NCBI GenBank assembly: GCA_900318835.1
Contig: ONLW01000008.1
Span: 23,555-87,554, forward strand
DNA from: an uncultured Bacteroidales bacterium
GTDB taxonomy: Bacteria > Bacteroidota > Bacteroidia > Bacteroidales > P3
DNA length: 64,000 bases
Direction of reading: 5' to 3'
This document shows positions 33,726 through 42,713 of the stretch, piece after piece. Position numbers and translations under genes: made by a program. Under the pieces are notes generated by a model. The model was given only the letters and a program-made list of their open reading frames with translations. It was not told where the DNA came from and ran no database searches. Within the stretch, counting starts at the first letter, position 1. Each line of letters starts with the position of its first letter.

Positions 33726-36263
33726 TTAATCGAGACTTTGACCTATGGAGAAGTGGAACTGACTGCCACCGGTATTGCCGTCAAAACCATAGCCCCAGTC
33801 GATACCAATAAGTCCCAGCATGGGGAGGTAGAAACGGAAACCGAGGCCTGCGGAGTTGTACATCTTGAAAGGCTGGAAATCCGAGAGACGGGACCAGCAG
33901 TTGCCGCCTTCGATGAATCCGAGGACCCAGATGGTGGCGCTGCCGCTCTCGACAATGGGCTGACGCAGTTCAATGATGAAACGGTCGAAGACCGAACCGC
34001 CACCGTCGGGGGTGAGTGAGTTGTTCTCATAGCCTCGCAGGGGGATAACCTCGCGACCGTCGAGCACCCACGACGATAGACCGTCACCACCGAGGAAATA
34101 GCGTCCAAAGGGAGCCAAACCGATGTCGCCGTTATAATAGCTCATCCAGCCGAAGCGGAAACGGGTGCTGAGCACCACATCGCCCACAAGATTGAGGAAC
34201 CAAGAGCCATGAAGGTTCACTTTGTAGTACTCTATCCATTTATACTTCTCTTCGGGTGTGGCACTGGAATAGTCGATACCTGTGAAGAGCGAGAATGGAG
34301 GCGTGATGTAGGTACTCAGGGATATCTCGGAACCGCTGCGGGTATAGAAGGGGGAATCGAACGAATTGCGCGAGATGGTAAAGATATAGGAGATGTCGTT
34401 GGAGGTGCCGTCGGTGAAGAGTCCTGCGGCAAGGTTGTTGTAGTTATTGAGGATGTAATGTTTATAGGCGATGCCATGCGACATGATGAAGTAGTCGTCG
34501 GGCCATTTGAGGCGCTTGGAGAAACTGACGCCGGCACCGGTAATCTGCAGGCTGTAGAAACTGTTGTCGTTCTTACGCACCCAGAGGCCGTTGCTCAGGT
34601 AGTTGTGGTATATCTGACCAGTGAGCGACTGTGCACGACGACCACCGAGCCAAGGCTCGGTGAACGAAGCACTGAAGGAGTAATAAGAGCTACCATTGGT
34701 AGTGGCGTTGAGTGCCAGCTTTTGACCGTCACCAGCAGGCAGCGGTACCCAGGCATCTTTGTTGAAGATATTGCGGACGCTGAAGTTATTAAGTTGGATA
34801 CCAATCTGGCCGATAAACATGCCGGAGCCATAGCCTCCCTGAAGGTTGAGCTGACTGGTGGAGCCTTCCTTGACATGGTAAACGATGTCGACCGTGCCGT
34901 CCTTGGGGTTGGGTATCGGGTCGGGCCTTACAGACTGTTCCTCGAAGAAACGGAGATTCAACAACTCGCGGTAGCTACGCATCATGGCCTCACGACTGAA
35001 GAGGTCGCCCGGACGGGTGTGCAACTCGCGCATGATGACCTTGTCGTTGGTGATAGTGTTGCCCTCGATGGAGACATTGCGGATGCGGGCCTGCTTGTCC
35101 TCTATAATGCGAATTTCGATGTCGATGCTGTCGTTCTCCACGGCCACCTCGACAGGGGTGGCACGGAAGAAGAGGTAACCGTTGTCCATATAGAGCGACG
35201 AGATGTCGGTACCCGAAGGGTTGTAAACCAAGTTCTCTTCGAGGAGTTTCTTGTTGTAGGGGTCACCCTTGGAGATACGCAGCGAACGGTGCAGCACATC
35301 GTCGCTGTAGACAGTGTTGCCCGAAAAGGTGATGTTACGGAAATAGAACTTATGTCCCTCATGGAGGACAACCTTTATCTTCAAACGGTCCTGATTCTTC
35401 TTTCCCGACTCGGTCTCGGAGACTTCCCACACAGTATCCATCACAATGCGGGCGTCGCGGTAGCCATGCTCGTTGTAGTAGGCAAGGATATTATCAAGAT
35501 CCTCGCGGTAATCATTCTCCATGTAGCGCGACTTCTTCCAGAAGACTTTCTTCCAGAAGCGGAGGCTCTTGCGGAAATGAACGTCGCGGGTCTTCTGCAT
35601 CTTGCCTTTCAAGGTGGAGGTGGAGATTTCCTGGTTGCCGACAAAGATGAGGGAGTCAATCTTCACCTTCTTGCCACGATTGACATTGAAGGTAACGATA
35701 AGACGGCCAGTACTGTCGGCCACTTCAGTGGTTGGGGTCACCTCGACACGGGTGAATCCCTTCTCGATGAAGTAACTCTTGATTTTGTTCGACGAGGTGC
35801 GGAGTAGGTTCTCTGTCACCACATCGCCTGTTTTTATGTTGATTTCCTCACGCAGCTTCTTATCTTCCCCCTTCTTCACGCCTTCGAAGTTGAATTTCAG
35901 CATGCGGGGACGTTCAAGGAGGACAATGGTAAGGAAAGCCAGATTGCCCTGTATGCGTGACACACGAATCTGGACATCGTCAAACATGCCCTGTTTCCAG
36001 AGATTCTCAATGGCACCGGAGATTTTGTCACCGGGGATTTTCACCTTGTCACCCACCTGCAGGCCAGCCACAAGCTGCACAACACGATGGTCAAAATTGT
36101 CAGCACCCTCGAACGAGATACCTCCAATTTCGTATGTCTTGGGAGTCAAATAGTCAAAGTCGTATTCCGCATTACCACCCACAACAATCTGGGAATAAGC
36201 AGCCACAGGCGACATCGCCAGAAGGATGGTAAGCAACAGTAGTTTCGTTTTCTGTTTCATCAA
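33726..36263 (-). CDS. bamA: BamA, outer-membrane protein assembly factor
   Basis: An 845-residue Omp85 protein with signal peptide (ends VAAYSQ), a series of POTRA domains (for example VKKGEDKKLREEINIKTGD and EGNTITNDKVIMRELHTRPG) and a C-terminal 16-stranded barrel with the GLGFRFYLPMLGLIGIDWGY strand near the end. It folds beta-barrel proteins into the outer membrane. It stands in the conserved unit uppS-bamA-ompH-ompH. Its C-terminus ends FSIGQSLD rather than in an aromatic residue. Confidence 0.95.
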   Translation of the reverse strand: MMKQKTKLLLLTILLAMSPVAAYSQIVVGGNAEYDFDYLTPKTYEIGGISFEGADNFDHRVVQLVAGLQVGDKVKIPGDKISGAIENLWKQGMFDDVQIRVSRIQGNLAFLTIVLLERPRMLKFNFEGVKKGEDKKLREEINIKTGDVVTENLLRTSSNKIKSYFIEKGFTRVEVTPTTEVADSTGRLIVTFNVNRGKKVKIDSLIFVGNQEISTSTLKGKMQKTRDVHFRKSLRFWKKVFWKKSRYMENDYREDLDNILAYYNEHGYRDARIVMDTVWEVSETESGKKNQDRLKIKVVLHEGHKFYFRNITFSGNTVYSDDVLHRSLRISKGDPYNKKLLEENLVYNPSGTDISSLYMDNGYLFFRATPVEVAVENDSIDIEIRIIEDKQARIRNVSIEGNTITNDKVIMRELHTRPGDLFSREAMMRSYRELLNLRFFEEQSVRPDPIPNPKDGTVDIVYHVKEGSTSQLNLQGGYGSGMFIGQIGIQLNNFSVRNIFNKDAWVPLPAGDGQKLALNATTNGSSYYSFSASFTEPWLGGRRAQSLTGQIYHNYLSNGLWVRKNDNSFYSLQITGAGVSFSKRLKWPDDYFIMSHGIAYKHYILNNYNNLAAGLFTDGTSNDISYIFTISRNSFDSPFYTRSGSEISLSTYITPPFSLFTGIDYSSATPEEKYKWIEYYKVNLHGSWFLNLVGDVVLSTRFRFGWMSYYNGDIGLAPFGRYFLGGDGLSSWVLDGREVIPLRGYENNSLTPDGGGSVFDRFIIELRQPIVESGSATIWVLGFIEGGNCWSRLSDFQPFKMYNSAGLGFRFYLPMLGLIGIDWGYGFDGNTGGSQFHFSIGQSLD

Positions 36264-36348
36264 TATTTACACTTAATCCATATAATAACTCACATCTGCA
36301 TGAATTATTATATATTAGTATAAAAAAAGTGTAAAAAATTGCATTTTT

Positions 36349-37083
36349 TTATTTTCCAGCCTCTACCTGTGCCTCTGTCTTTCCGAAACGACGTTGACGG
36401 CTTTGGTATTCGGCCACGGCCTCGTAGAGGTTCTCCTCGCGAAAGTCAGGCCATAAAATCTCAGAGAAGTAGAATTCCGTGTAGGCCATCTGCCAAAGGA
36501 GAAAGTTGCTCACACGGAGCTCGCCACCCGTGCGAATCAGCAGGTCAGGGTCGGGGTAATCCTTGGTGGTCAGGTAGCTGCGGAGGGTCTCCTCGTCGAT
36601 GGTAGCAGGGTCACGGTGCTCGGAGCAAAGGGTCTTCAAGGCCTGCGCAATCTCCCAGCGCGAACTGTAACTGAGGGCCAGAATGAGGGTCATGGCAGTA
36701 TTGTCGGCAGTCTCATTAATGCATTGTTCCAACATGATACGCGACTTCTCGGGCAGACGTTGCATATCACCAATCATAGCCAGACGCACATTATTGTCCA
36801 TCAACGTCTTGGTCTCTTCGCGGACAGCCTTGATAAGAAGTTCCATCAGTCCATCGACTTCAGCCTGTGGACGGTTCCAGTTTTCAGTACTGAAGGTGTA
36901 GAGGGTCATGTATTTGACACCCAGTTTCACACCGCCTTCCACCGTCTGGCGCACCGCCGTAAAAGCATTCTGATGGCCAAAGAGGCGCTCATGCTGCTGC
37001 TTCATAGCCCAACGGCCGTTGCCGTCCATAATGATGGCCACATGCCGTGGCACTCTTGTCTTGTCAATCTGGTCTATCGTCAT
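36349..37083 (-). CDS. uppS: Isoprenyl transferase (undecaprenyl diphosphate synthase)
   Basis: A 244-residue cis-prenyl transferase with HVAIIMDGNGRWA (catalytic Asp), YTFSTENWNRP and LLIRTGGELRVSNFLLWQ. It makes undecaprenyl diphosphate from farnesyl and isopentenyl diphosphates, the lipid carrier for peptidoglycan and for the polysaccharide made by the large operon. An 85-base AT-rich gap separates it from bamA; DUF6089 lies 11 bases upstream. Confidence 0.96.
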   Translation of the reverse strand: MTIDQIDKTRVPRHVAIIMDGNGRWAMKQQHERLFGHQNAFTAVRQTVEGGVKLGVKYMTLYTFSTENWNRPQAEVDGLMELLIKAVREETKTLMDNNVRLAMIGDMQRLPEKSRIMLEQCINETADNTAMTLILALSYSSRWEIAQALKTLCSEHRDPATIDEETLRSYLTTKDYPDPDLLIRTGGELRVSNFLLWQMAYTEFYFSEILWPDFREENLYEAVAEYQSRQRRFGKTEAQVEAGK

Positions 37084-37094
37084 TTTTCTTTGAT

Positions 37095-37997
37095 TTATTT
37101 TCTACAACGTTTGGAGCGCATCCAGCCCAAAAGTACATCGAAGCTGATGCCCAGCGACAGGTGGAAATAGGCATACCAGTCGTTGAGCGAGTCATCACCT
37201 CGTTTGATACCCACGGCGTTGACATAGCCCGGTTGAACTTCGCCACTGCGGTCAGCCAACTGTGCTGCCAAAGCACCATCAGCGGAGTTGGACATAAGAA
37301 AATCGGTCCCCACATAGGTCTTGCTGACATCGTCAAGATAGTCGGTCCACGTCACACGGAAGCCGTATTCCGCTGACAAAGAGAATGACTTGCCCATCCG
37401 CACCTTGATGCCGACACCGAAAGGCAGACTCAGCTGCGTTAGCTGATACATCTTGCGGTCGCGGTATTGCGACGTTCCCTGCCCCTCAGTGCACAACGGC
37501 TGCAGCTCGGCCCAACGCACCTTTCCGTCGCTTGTGACATAACGTGCCATGGGGTTAAAATGGAACACAGCCACACCGCCAAAGAGATAAGGTGCCCATA
37601 GGCGTTCCGTAGCTCCGGGTCCAAAGGGAGCAAAGTTGAATTCTGCCAAAGCAGCCAACTCCAGCATATTGGACTTAAAGCTGAGATTGCGCAACTTAAG
37701 GTAATCTTTCTCACAGGCTATTGAGCCATAGCTCACTTCTCCCCGGAAGGCCCATCGGTTGTCGAGGCGGTAGCGCAGACCAATACCTCCTGCGAAACAT
37801 GGCACGGTGAGAGCACTCTGCTTGTTCAGGTCGCCAATATAATTCATCCCGCCCCCCATCAGCAGCAACTCGCTGCGGCTAAGGAAATCGTCCCGCTGGG
37901 CATGAAGCGAGTAGAAAGTAAAAAGTGGAAAGTGGAAAGCCATGCTGACACAAGCCAGCACAACCAACCGCATCATCTTTCCTCTTTTTTCCTTCAT
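37095..37997 (-). CDS. DUF6089 family outer-membrane beta-barrel protein
   Basis: A protein of about 300 residues with signal peptide ending LHAQ and beta-barrel features (alternating strands such as WAFRGEVSYGSIACEKDYL). DUF6089 genes precede uppS in many Bacteroidota. A TTTCCAC heptamer array lies in the signal peptide, coding for the hydrophobic FHFPLFTFYS, so the repeat makes part of the export signal. The start is uncertain: 38018, 37997 and 37976 are all possible; I prefer 37997. Function unknown. Confidence 0.75.
   Translation of the reverse strand: MKEKRGKMMRLVVLACVSMAFHFPLFTFYSLHAQRDDFLSRSELLLMGGGMNYIGDLNKQSALTVPCFAGGIGLRYRLDNRWAFRGEVSYGSIACEKDYLKLRNLSFKSNMLELAALAEFNFAPFGPGATERLWAPYLFGGVAVFHFNPMARYVTSDGKVRWAELQPLCTEGQGTSQYRDRKMYQLTQLSLPFGVGIKVRMGKSFSLSAEYGFRVTWTDYLDDVSKTYVGTDFLMSNSADGALAAQLADRSGEVQPGYVNAVGIKRGDDSLNDWYAYFHLSLGISFDVLLGWMRSKRCRK
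37911..37940 (-). repeat. Heptamer minisatellite (TTTCCAC) in a signal peptide
   Basis: Read on the coding strand: GCTTTCCACTTTCCACTTTT then TACTTTCTAC, four units that form the hydrophobic core of the DUF6089 signal peptide. Confidence 0.75.
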
Positions 37998-38005
37998 ATT
38001 TCTTT

Positions 38006-39004
38006 TTATTTTTTCCACTTGAGTGAGTTACAAATGCCTTCTACCTGCATCAAGTAGTCGCGTTTCTCGAAACGCGGAGCATAGACGAATCCGATGACAT
38101 CGACGATATCCTTTCCGTCGGGCGAAAGTATGGAGTAGCTTACAAACGGGCCACCCATCTTGTCGGGAGTGGCAATCAGACGCCACAAACCATGGGTCTC
38201 GATGCAGTAGTCGGAGCCCTCGTAGTCCACCTTGCGGGTCCCAAAGTCCACACGACGCTCGGTACCCATGTAGCCATCCAACGAGGGCGATGGCACATGA
38301 CGGCGCATGATAGTATCCAAACGGTTATAAATCTTCTCCGATGTCAACATGTCTTGACTGCGATAGGGGGTCACATTGACGAGCACACCGAGACTGAAGT
38401 CCTTGGTCTCTTTACGGATCCAGGCAAAACCATCATCTTCCTCAGCCCACACAAAATCCTCACTGAAGGTAAGCTCAAAGCCAAACTTCTCTTTCATACG
38501 GTTCATCAACTCCACATTGCGGATATTGAAGAAAGCCTTAATCATGCGCTTGTGCTCAGCTTCATAGATGGCATTGACAATGTTGGGTTCATACTTGCGC
38601 AACAGGTCACGCAATGAAGCCTCGCTCGAGGCGGCAATGTCGACCACCACCTGTGGCTCAGCCCATTTGTCACGGTCGATATACACCTTGTCAGGATTAC
38701 CGTTCTTCACTTCCAGAATGATGATATTTCTATGCATCTGGAACATGTGGGTATTGCGGAGCGACGACACGGGAACATTCACCAAGTCAAACCGCTGTTC
38801 GGGCTGTGGCAGGCATCCTTGGGGCTGACGAAACACCGAGTCGATTAACTCGCGAGTCACCTTCATCATCTGACCCTTGTCGGCCGCAAGCAGCACTTCG
38901 AGGGTCTTGCCCGAGGAACTCTTCTTCATAATAGCCTCATTCTGACGGCTGTTGCAGGCTGCCAGCAACACCACTGCCGACAGAAAAAGAAACGCTTTCT
39001 TCAT
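38006..39004 (-). CDS. DUF4837 family lipoprotein
   Basis: A 332-residue lipoprotein (lipobox LLAACNSRQ). DUF4837 is a Bacteroidota family of unknown function, regularly found upstream of DUF6089 and uppS, so it belongs to the envelope-biogenesis unit. No catalytic motif is seen. Start chosen at 39004 to give the signal peptide MKKAFLFLSAVVLLAAC; an upstream ATG would add nine residues overlapping the preceding gene. Confidence 0.82.
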   Translation of the reverse strand: MKKAFLFLSAVVLLAACNSRQNEAIMKKSSSGKTLEVLLAADKGQMMKVTRELIDSVFRQPQGCLPQPEQRFDLVNVPVSSLRNTHMFQMHRNIIILEVKNGNPDKVYIDRDKWAEPQVVVDIAASSEASLRDLLRKYEPNIVNAIYEAEHKRMIKAFFNIRNVELMNRMKEKFGFELTFSEDFVWAEEDDGFAWIRKETKDFSLGVLVNVTPYRSQDMLTSEKIYNRLDTIMRRHVPSPSLDGYMGTERRVDFGTRKVDYEGSDYCIETHGLWRLIATPDKMGGPFVSYSILSPDGKDIVDVIGFVYAPRFEKRDYLMQVEGICNSLKWKK

Positions 39005-39008
39005 ATCA

Positions 39009-39929
39009 TTAACTGTTTTTTCTCCATTCATAAAATTCTTTTATCGCCACCCCAATCGAGGTCCGCGGCATATTCAGATCACTCTCAGCACGACTGTTAT
39101 CATAACTCTCCTTCACCAGCAGTTGCCTTATGTTGCATGTCGACACCTGAGTCTTCATACCCATCCACCTCAGCATATCCCCCACCTTGCCAACCGTCAA
39201 CAGAAACCAGTTGGGCGCAAGAAGAACCTTCTGGCGGTAGCCACATACTTTGGACTGCATCTCATAGAGTTCCTTGATTGACAAACAGGCATGGCTATCC
39301 ACCGCGATATATCGGACACCATTCTCACCACGAGTCAATGCATTCACGATAGCCTGTGCCACATCACCCACATGCACGAAAGCTTTTCCTCCCTGTGGGG
39401 CGAACATCAGCGGTTTACGATAGGCCGCCAACAACATGCGTCCCGACGAAGGCTTCACATCCCACGGCCCCAGCATGAACCCAGGATTGACCACCACCAC
39501 ATGGCGGCCCTCAGTGGCGGCCCTGAGAATCAGAGCCTCCCCCTCGCGCTTGCTGTCGGCATAGAAAGAGCGGACTCCATTCACTGTGTCCACCGTCGAG
39601 GTGTGTACCAACACACTGATTCCCAACTCATCCATCACACTCACCATCAGTCGGCACAGTTCACGGTTCACAGGCAGGTAGTCCTCATATCGAAGGAGAG
39701 CCATGTCGGTGCATCCGGCACAATTGACGATGGCGTCGCAGCCCTCGGCAGCTTTCCTAAGAACCTCATAGTCAAGCGGAGACCCCACCACCGTCTCCCA
39801 TCCGCCTTGCGGAATCCATATGCCGTCGGCGCGACGCACCAAGGCCACCACCTGATGCCTCCCGGCCATCAGCCGCAGCAGCACATTGTGCCCCAGCAGG
39901 CCAGTCGCTCCCAACAGCAATACTTTCAT
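39009..39929 (-). CDS. NAD-dependent epimerase/dehydratase (extended SDR)
   Basis: A 306-residue protein with the dinucleotide-binding LLGATGLLGHNVLL and a partial active-site pattern (STVDTVNG, YADSKREGE: Tyr and Lys as YxxxK, here YADSK). It is of the extended short-chain dehydrogenase type that acts on nucleotide sugars, dihydroflavonols or similar substrates. It is four bases from the DUF4837 gene. The specific reaction is unknown. Confidence 0.72.
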   Translation of the reverse strand: MKVLLLGATGLLGHNVLLRLMAGRHQVVALVRRADGIWIPQGGWETVVGSPLDYEVLRKAAEGCDAIVNCAGCTDMALLRYEDYLPVNRELCRLMVSVMDELGISVLVHTSTVDTVNGVRSFYADSKREGEALILRAATEGRHVVVVNPGFMLGPWDVKPSSGRMLLAAYRKPLMFAPQGGKAFVHVGDVAQAIVNALTRGENGVRYIAVDSHACLSIKELYEMQSKVCGYRQKVLLAPNWFLLTVGKVGDMLRWMGMKTQVSTCNIRQLLVKESYDNSRAESDLNMPRTSIGVAIKEFYEWRKNS

Positions 39930-40002
39930 ACCCCTAATAACGTTCCCCACCCATTTTTATTGTACACCAAGGAACAAAAAGGGCCGATCACCCTACCATC
40001 GT

Positions 40003-40058
40003 CCTACCATCACCCTACCAACTCCTACCGCGGTAGGAGTTGGTAGGGTGATGGTAGG
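40003..40058. repeat. Palindromic CCTACCAAC-unit repeat, copy E (perfect, 56 bp)
   Basis: Perfect 28-base arms, no spacer, centre CCGCGG. Left arm CCTACCATCACCCTACCAAC.. and right arm ..GTTGGTAGGGTGATGGTAGG. In comparison with copies C and D, the second unit reads CATCA rather than CAACA in both arms, a paired change. Confidence 0.97.
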
Positions 40059-40113
40059 TGATTGTCAGGCAGTTGGAATCTACCTAAAATCACTCCGTTC
40101 GGGGGGCTTTTTG

Positions 40114-41979
40114 TCAGAATTTGCAGCGGAGCTGAAGATGCCATGTCTGGCGCACAGAGCCGGGAGTGGCGGCGTTGTCGGAACCGATATAATCCTCGCC
40201 AGGACGAAAAACCAAAGCATATTTGAAGCTGAGGTTAATCCATCGGGTAAGGTCGTAGCGCAACACTGCCGAGGCACGCAGACCACGTCCCTGCAGCACA
40301 GGCATGCTAAAGGCATACTGGATATAACTCTCGCTGAGATAGATGCGTGCATAATAGCCATTAATATCATGCCAGGCAGCCTGCACGGCGGTCTGCCAGC
40401 GCCCATGACTGTAGCGCACTTCCTGCGAGGCCGCCCAGCCCTGCTGGTTACCCGACTCCTCAGTGTTGAACCACGAGAGAATGACACGCGTAGTGAGTCG
40501 CCAAGGGCCACTGGTGAAACGGTACTGTCCCTGCAGCTGCTGACGGAGGGTATTCTCGATGACTGCACCACTGGTTCCGGGCACATTGCGTTGTTGGTGA
40601 CGGAGCGTATAGCGCACCCACGTCTCACCCCTGTGACCCACAGCCCGACCCAGTTGCATCTGCCATTTCGAGCCCGTGGAAGGGGCATAACAACCATACT
40701 TCATTTTAGGGAAGCGGTGCAGGTCGGCACTAATCAGTGTAGCCAAACCCAGCGGCAGGCGGAAGCGCCCGTCAAGGCTGACTCCCTGTTCATTGGCAGT
40801 ACGGCTACCGATACTGTAAGCTGCCGTATGGAGGTTGTGGTAGCGCGAATCGTAGTGGCGCACGGCGAGACCGATACTGTTGTCGTTGCCCAGAGAGAAC
40901 TTCAGTCCCCCGATGCCTGCCGGATGACCCTCGGCATCGGTAGCCATTTCACCAAAAAGAAGCAACCTTCCCCACTGCCACAATGCATCGACACCCAAAG
41001 CACCGGCACGGTCACCACGGAAATAGTCCTGATTGTAGACATAGTTGCGCAAACGCACACTATCGTCGAGGACAGAAGCCGAAGCGGTGACGCCCAAAAT
41101 AAGATTGCCATGGCGGAACCCCACATGTCCGCCACCCAGCCATTCCTCGTCAACACGCGATCCGAAAGCCGACACGCTAACCTTGCGGCCAAGACGGACA
41201 GTGGTAGCGACGCCCTCCTGCCACCCCTCCTCATAGAAGGGGCTGGCAGCCTTCACTCCACCGGCATAACGCACTGGCGAATTACCCATTAGACTGAAGG
41301 GATCAAAACCCGTCCATATCGCCACTCCCTGACCAAACTGCACATCGAAACGGCCCACGACGAGCCTCTCTAGCCGACCGATATTGTCCAGCGTCAGGCT
41401 GTAGCCATAGAAGTTATCCTTCCCCCAAGTTTCGGTGGGATCCTTGTCGGCACTGAGCTGCAGGGCGACATGATTATCATAGTTGAAACGGTAGCAGAGC
41501 AGCCCTCGAAGGTTATCCCCCTCGTACTTGCCGTTGTCATAGCCTTTGGCTCGCTCAATGGTCCCCCCAAGGCCGGTGGCCAACGTATGACGGCCACGCC
41601 TGAACATCTCAGCCATCCCAGGGAACGACTGCTTTTCGTAGGGTTCTGCCTTCACCAACGGCGTAACCAGCGCCACCGTGAGACTGTCGAACCCCGGCAC
41701 CAGATGCAACTCCGCCACACTCATCAGCTGGCCGTAAAGCATGATATAGTTTTGTAACGCCCTGACCTGGAATGGCGAAAGAAATGGCAGCGAACTCACG
41801 GCAGTAGTGTCGTTGAGGTTCACCGGATTATCATTCAATTGTATCAGCAGGTCGGTCAGTTCGGAGACATTGGCATCCGAGCCATGCTCCTCGACCCATT
41901 GCTCAATGGCCTCGTCAATCTGCGCCACTGCCGTCAACGGTAGGGCAAACAGCAACAACAATATCAGTCGACGGATCAT
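40114..41979 (-). CDS. Helix-hairpin-helix outer-membrane protein
   Basis: A 621-residue protein with signal peptide (ends LTAVAQ), an N-terminal ComEA-like helix-hairpin-helix part (DNPVNLNDTTAVSSLPFLSP, VRALQNYIMLYG) and a long beta-barrel-like remainder ending in CKF with aromatic-rich strands. Such proteins are known only as hypothetical HhH proteins in Bacteroidota; DNA binding at the surface or uptake is conceivable but unproven. It overlaps rnc by four bases. Confidence 0.65.
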   Translation of the reverse strand: MIRRLILLLLFALPLTAVAQIDEAIEQWVEEHGSDANVSELTDLLIQLNDNPVNLNDTTAVSSLPFLSPFQVRALQNYIMLYGQLMSVAELHLVPGFDSLTVALVTPLVKAEPYEKQSFPGMAEMFRRGRHTLATGLGGTIERAKGYDNGKYEGDNLRGLLCYRFNYDNHVALQLSADKDPTETWGKDNFYGYSLTLDNIGRLERLVVGRFDVQFGQGVAIWTGFDPFSLMGNSPVRYAGGVKAASPFYEEGWQEGVATTVRLGRKVSVSAFGSRVDEEWLGGGHVGFRHGNLILGVTASASVLDDSVRLRNYVYNQDYFRGDRAGALGVDALWQWGRLLLFGEMATDAEGHPAGIGGLKFSLGNDNSIGLAVRHYDSRYHNLHTAAYSIGSRTANEQGVSLDGRFRLPLGLATLISADLHRFPKMKYGCYAPSTGSKWQMQLGRAVGHRGETWVRYTLRHQQRNVPGTSGAVIENTLRQQLQGQYRFTSGPWRLTTRVILSWFNTEESGNQQGWAASQEVRYSHGRWQTAVQAAWHDINGYYARIYLSESYIQYAFSMPVLQGRGLRASAVLRYDLTRWINLSFKYALVFRPGEDYIGSDNAATPGSVRQTWHLQLRCKF

Positions 41980-42713
41980 CTTGCAATCACGCCCTTGGAA
42001 ACAAGATCTTTGTAGGTCTTTTCGGCAGCCAGTTGTTCGGAGGCTTTGATGGAAAAATCGATGGCCGACTGTTGGGTCACGCCGTCAATGCTCACCTGGC
42101 TCTCATACTGGCGGCGAACAGAACGTCTCTGCGCGATGGTACGCACCACCTCGAAGGTAATCTTCTTATGGTTTTTCTGGCCCCAGTCGATGAGTTTGCT
42201 TTTGAAATTCCAGTCCATGGAGGCCATTAGGTCGATATCAAGGTGAACCCGCAGGATGCGGTCGACGAGGAGACGACGGACGAACATATAGCCCTTGTCG
42301 ATATACATGGCACCGACGAGTGCTTCGAAAGCGTCGCCGCCGATGGACTTAAAGCCGCCCGACTGGTCATGTTGGTATTCTATCAAGTCGAAAAGGCCAA
42401 TCTTCTTCGAGAGTTGGTTGAGGCTGACACGACTCACTATCTTCGAGCGCAACTCGGTAAGGAAGCCTTCGCCCTGATAGGGGTATTTCTTGTAGAGAAA
42501 TTCCGCCACCACGGCACCCAGCACGGCGTCACCCAGATACTCCAGGCGCTCGTTGTTGATGCGATGCCCGTTGTGGATAACCGAGAGGGAACGGTGCGTC
42601 AACGCAACACGATACAACTCCGTGTGCCGCGGGACGTAGCCAAGAATGTTCTTGAAGAAACTATTGAATTCCTTACTTTCCTTATTCTTCCGGAAGAACA
42701 GCATAGGAATCAA
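41976..42713 (-). CDS. rnc: Ribonuclease III
   Basis: A 245-residue protein with the signature NERLEYLGDAVLGAVVAEFL, the second metal site GDAFEALVGAMYID, and a C-terminal double-stranded RNA-binding domain. It cleaves double-stranded RNA, for example in rRNA precursors. The order acpP-fabF-rnc is widely conserved in bacteria. It overlaps fabF by four bases and the HhH gene by four bases. Confidence 0.96.
   Translation of the reverse strand: MIPMLFFRKNKESKEFNSFFKNILGYVPRHTELYRVALTHRSLSVIHNGHRINNERLEYLGDAVLGAVVAEFLYKKYPYQGEGFLTELRSKIVSRVSLNQLSKKIGLFDLIEYQHDQSGGFKSIGGDAFEALVGAMYIDKGYMFVRRLLVDRILRVHLDIDLMASMDWNFKSKLIDWGQKNHKKITFEVVRTIAQRRSVRRQYESQVSIDGVTQQSAIDFSIKASEQLAAEKTYKDLVSKGVIAR

Noticed and set aside
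34209-35807. A 532-codon open frame on the plus strand opposite bamA
   Set aside because: bamA is certain on the minus strand; high GC3 content creates long antisense frames here and at 39886-41292, 58947-60539 and 61195-62223. None has homology-like motifs.
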